Shown here: positions 62,101-64,000 of the stretch, in pieces
How the letters are laid out: each line of letters starts with the position of its first letter
How positions within the stretch are numbered: the first letter of the stretch is position 1
From: Plotosus lineatus
Taxonomy: Eukaryota; Chordata; Actinopteri; Siluriformes; Plotosidae
Length of the DNA stretch: 64,000 nt
Direction: 5' to 3'
Assembly: GCA_024760905.1 (NCBI GenBank)
Contig: CM045733.1
Location: 16,167,501-16,231,500, forward strand
The notes under the pieces: generated by a model
Database searches by the model: none
What the model saw: the letters and a program-made list of their open reading frames with translations, nothing else
What the model was told of the DNA's origin: nothing
Translations under genes and position numbers: made by a program

Positions 62101-62314
62101 GTGAGTATATTGGTAATAGGATGCTGAGGCTGGAACTACCAGGCAAAAGGCCTAGAGGAAGACCAAAGAGACGATTCATGGATGTGGTAAAGGAGGACAT
62201 GAAGGTCGTTGGTGTAAGAGAAGAAGATGCAAAGGATAGGGTGAGATGGAAGCAGATGATTCGCTGTGGCGACCCCTGAAGGGAAAAGCCGAAAGGAAAA
62301 GAAGAAAGAAGAAG
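59158..62314 (+). mobile_element. RTE-clade LINE, near full length, ORF frameshifted
   Basis: A ~3.16 kb insertion flanked by the 15-bp direct repeat aaggtaggtattgtc (59143-59157 and 62315-62329). In order it holds a 5' UTR, an AP-type endonuclease (LNIGTMTGKGRELADMMQRR near the start, then ILCVQETRWKG, VSAYAPQTG, GADFNGHVGAGN, DYILCRR) and a reverse transcriptase ([54 protein letters not shown], the FADDIV catalytic box at about 61523, ISLSKTEYMCM). A C-terminal basic segment (RWFGHVQRRD, RRPRGRPKRRFM) and a short (gaa)n 3' tail complete it. Endonuclease type, single-ORF plan and length fit RTE-clade elements. The ORF is broken by several frameshifts (fragments starting near 59379, 60064, 60541, 60848, 61033, 61385 and 62067 lie in different frames), so it is not autonomous. 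Confidence 0.9.
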
Positions 62315-62329
62315 AAGGTAGGTATTGTC
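62315..62329 (+). repeat. Target-site duplication, right copy, of RTE LINE
   Basis: Exact partner of 59143-59157. The empty site would read ...attaggatt + repeat + cgctaggcaatt. Confidence 0.85.
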
Positions 62330-62726
62330 CGCTAGGCAATTACATTTATTAAATGATAGATGGAGCGAACACACACCTTTCATATGGCACCAACTGGCAT
62401 ATATAATGTCAGATCCTTGTTGTTGTATAATAGGAACCTGTGTTACGTAATGTCATGTTACCCAAATGACATGTTCACACTAATACTTATAATAACATTA
62501 TTAATGTTAGAACATTAGTGATTGTGACTGTTGTGTAGAAATTCAAATTTAAAAACGTACCTCTTCTGGGCCAGCTCTGTCTAACTTGAACACAAAGTTA
62601 AACTTCTAATTATATCCTGGGGTTAGACCTATTTGAAAATTTCTGTCTATGTAAATGTAATGACCATAGTAATGTTACTTTACTTTAGGACAACAGCCGT
62701 AACATGTTAAAAGTTTAGCAATAATA

Positions 62727-62969
62727 TTTCATTTCATTCATTCATTTTATGTAACCGCTTAGTCTTAATTAGGGTCGCAAGGGGGCTGGCGCCCATCCCA
62801 GCTGACTCCAGGCGAGAGCAGAGTACACCCCTGGACAGCTCACCAGGCCATCGCAGAACAGAATTATGCTGACGGCTAAAGTCAGTAATGGTTCTTTTAC
62901 ATGAACCTCACACCACAGACAGTGATAGACATGGCCGACCTTTGATAACCCAGTTAGCTGCACTGGCGG
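62727..62969 (-). mobile_element. SINE-B, 5'-truncated, with 14-bp target-site duplication
   Basis: B tail plus partial body; the tRNA head is absent. Exact gtttagcaataata at 62713-62726 and 62970-62983. A truncated copy with intact duplication points to incomplete reverse transcription at the time of insertion. Confidence 0.88.
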
Positions 62970-62983
62970 GTTTAGCAATAATA

Positions 62984-63824
62984 ACGAGCGCACGCTCATG
63001 GCCGAAAAAACAGCATATTACAGTACAAGGTAAATAAATTTACAACAGTAAAATAAAGATATTCGGTGTTCCAGCAATCACTGGCACGATTAAAAATCAA
63101 CAGATAATCTAGTGATACCTGGCACAGGTGCACAGTATCTCCTTCTTCTGCCATGCCTGTTTCTGGCTTCAGCCGCCATGGTTGACTAGACATATTAGAC
63201 GAGTGTGCTCTACCCTTGCCATCCCTCAGTACTGCTTGCACAGCACCTGGCTGTCTCACATCTTATTCCTGGCTGTGAAATATTTCCAGGCAGTCTAACA
63301 TCCAAGTACTAACAAGGTCCAACTCTGTCTAGCTTCTGAGATCATACAGGAACAATCCATAATATTGCTCTACAAATAAACTCAAACTAAAACAATAAAC
63401 TATCAGCAGTACCTTAAGTTCTGAGGGTGGTTTGTTCCAAGGTTGGTAGATACAACACCCCATCCCCAACAACATTATAGTGCATGTAGGTTTTTCAGTA
63501 GGTGATGATGTCACCCTGTCTATGGGTCAGCCAGTGGACCAAGTCTAAGTGGTCTGCTGATTACATGGGACAGCCCAAATAATTTAAACTATGTAAACTT
63601 AATCTTCGAAGTTTTACAAAAAAAAAATGATTAGGGTTTTGCATTAAAATGTTACAGGTGTCCCATATTCTTGGAATTCCATCTCCCAGAATCCCAAGCC
63701 TAAAATTACCAAGATTGTTATTGACACTACCTCTACCAAATAATCACTGCTGACAACTTGCTTTCTAACTCTTTCTTGACCTTCTGTCACAAATGTATAT
63801 GAATTTTTGTCACTCTATTTTTTT
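62984..63824. other. Intergenic DNA, nothing recognised
   Basis: No coding homology or clear repeat family seen between the truncated SINE-B and the terminal SINE copy. Confidence 0.45.
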
Positions 63825-64000
63825 TGGTCACACTCTCCACAAAAGTTGTCACTGTCCCCCCAGTGCAGCTAACTAGGTTATTAAAGGCTGGCCATGTCTC
63901 TCACTGTCTATGGTGTGAGGCATGTAAAAGAACCATTGCTGACTTACAACAAGAGTAGTTGCTAAGCCGTCAGCGTGTTTCCTAAATGCGAAAGGACCTG
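63825..64000 (+). mobile_element. SINE-A/B copy, runs to window end
   Basis: Starts within the head ('cacactctccacaaaagttg') and continues through the shared body to 'gtcagcgtgtttcc'. The tail class cannot be told because the window ends. Confidence 0.75.

Overview
This is a vertebrate nuclear genomic window, most likely from a teleost fish. It carries the 3' part of one large spliced protein-coding gene, with GT-AG introns up to about 11 kb. The rest is mostly introns and flanking DNA packed with mobile elements and long (GT)n/(AT)n microsatellites. The teleost call rests on the repeats: tRNA-derived SINEs, an RTE-clade LINE, a Rex1-like LINE remnant and many pogo/Tigger-like elements with TA target sites. 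I cannot name the species.

The gene, on the + strand, is abtb3 (formerly btbd11; ankyrin repeat and BTB/POZ domain protein). Fourteen consecutive coding exons were placed between 6555 and 55747. All splice phases agree, and together they give 1,843 coding bases (613 complete codons plus the stop). They encode the ankyrin-repeat region, a linker, the BTB domain and a C-terminus ending in a class I PDZ-binding motif (S-V-V). The N-terminal exons, roughly the first 490 residues by comparison with mammals, lie upstream. Which teleost co-orthologue this is (a or b) cannot be decided here. A long 3' UTR follows, with candidate poly(A) signals at 56689 and 58634.

Repeat families used below. SINE-A: tRNA-derived head and shared body, with a tail made of RTE LINE sequence. 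SINE-B: the same head and body with a different tail ending 'attaggattaagcgg...aatgaatga'. SINE-C: the widespread 'ggcacggtggtgtagtgg' tRNA-like repeat, whose tail resembles that of SINE-B. SINE-D: a third tRNA-like family ('ctcattgtgctaagacc'). MITE-N, -P, -Q, -R, -G: non-autonomous TA-flanked elements with termini like cagtggtacctcacctta (N), cagtggtaccttgactta (P), cagacgctccccgactta (Q), cagtaggccctcattatt (R) and cagggatccctcac (G).

Layout: 1-6554 intron with SINE-A/B and MITE-N copies; 6555-30272 exons A-E and repeat-rich introns; 35959-43663 exons F-I; 44.2-47.8 kb a MITE-Q, a Rex1-like fragment, a long inverted repeat and AT tracts; 48921-50553 the compact BTB exons J-M; 50567-55340 the last intron, with a nested MITE-R, a ~240 bp fold-back hairpin and a TTCCG/CGGAA-rich repeat; 55526-58650 last exon and 3' UTR; 58.7-64 kb intergenic DNA with a near-complete but frameshifted RTE LINE (59158-62314, 15-bp target-site duplication) and further SINEs.

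I found no bacterial-type gene system, CRISPR array or new protein-coding system. The most notable structures are the SINE/LINE relationships (a SINE tail joining the 5' and 3' ends of the resident LINE, two interchangeable SINE tails, a SINE-LINE chimera), the fold-back hairpin at 53000-53238 and the TTCCG-rich element at 54123-55340.
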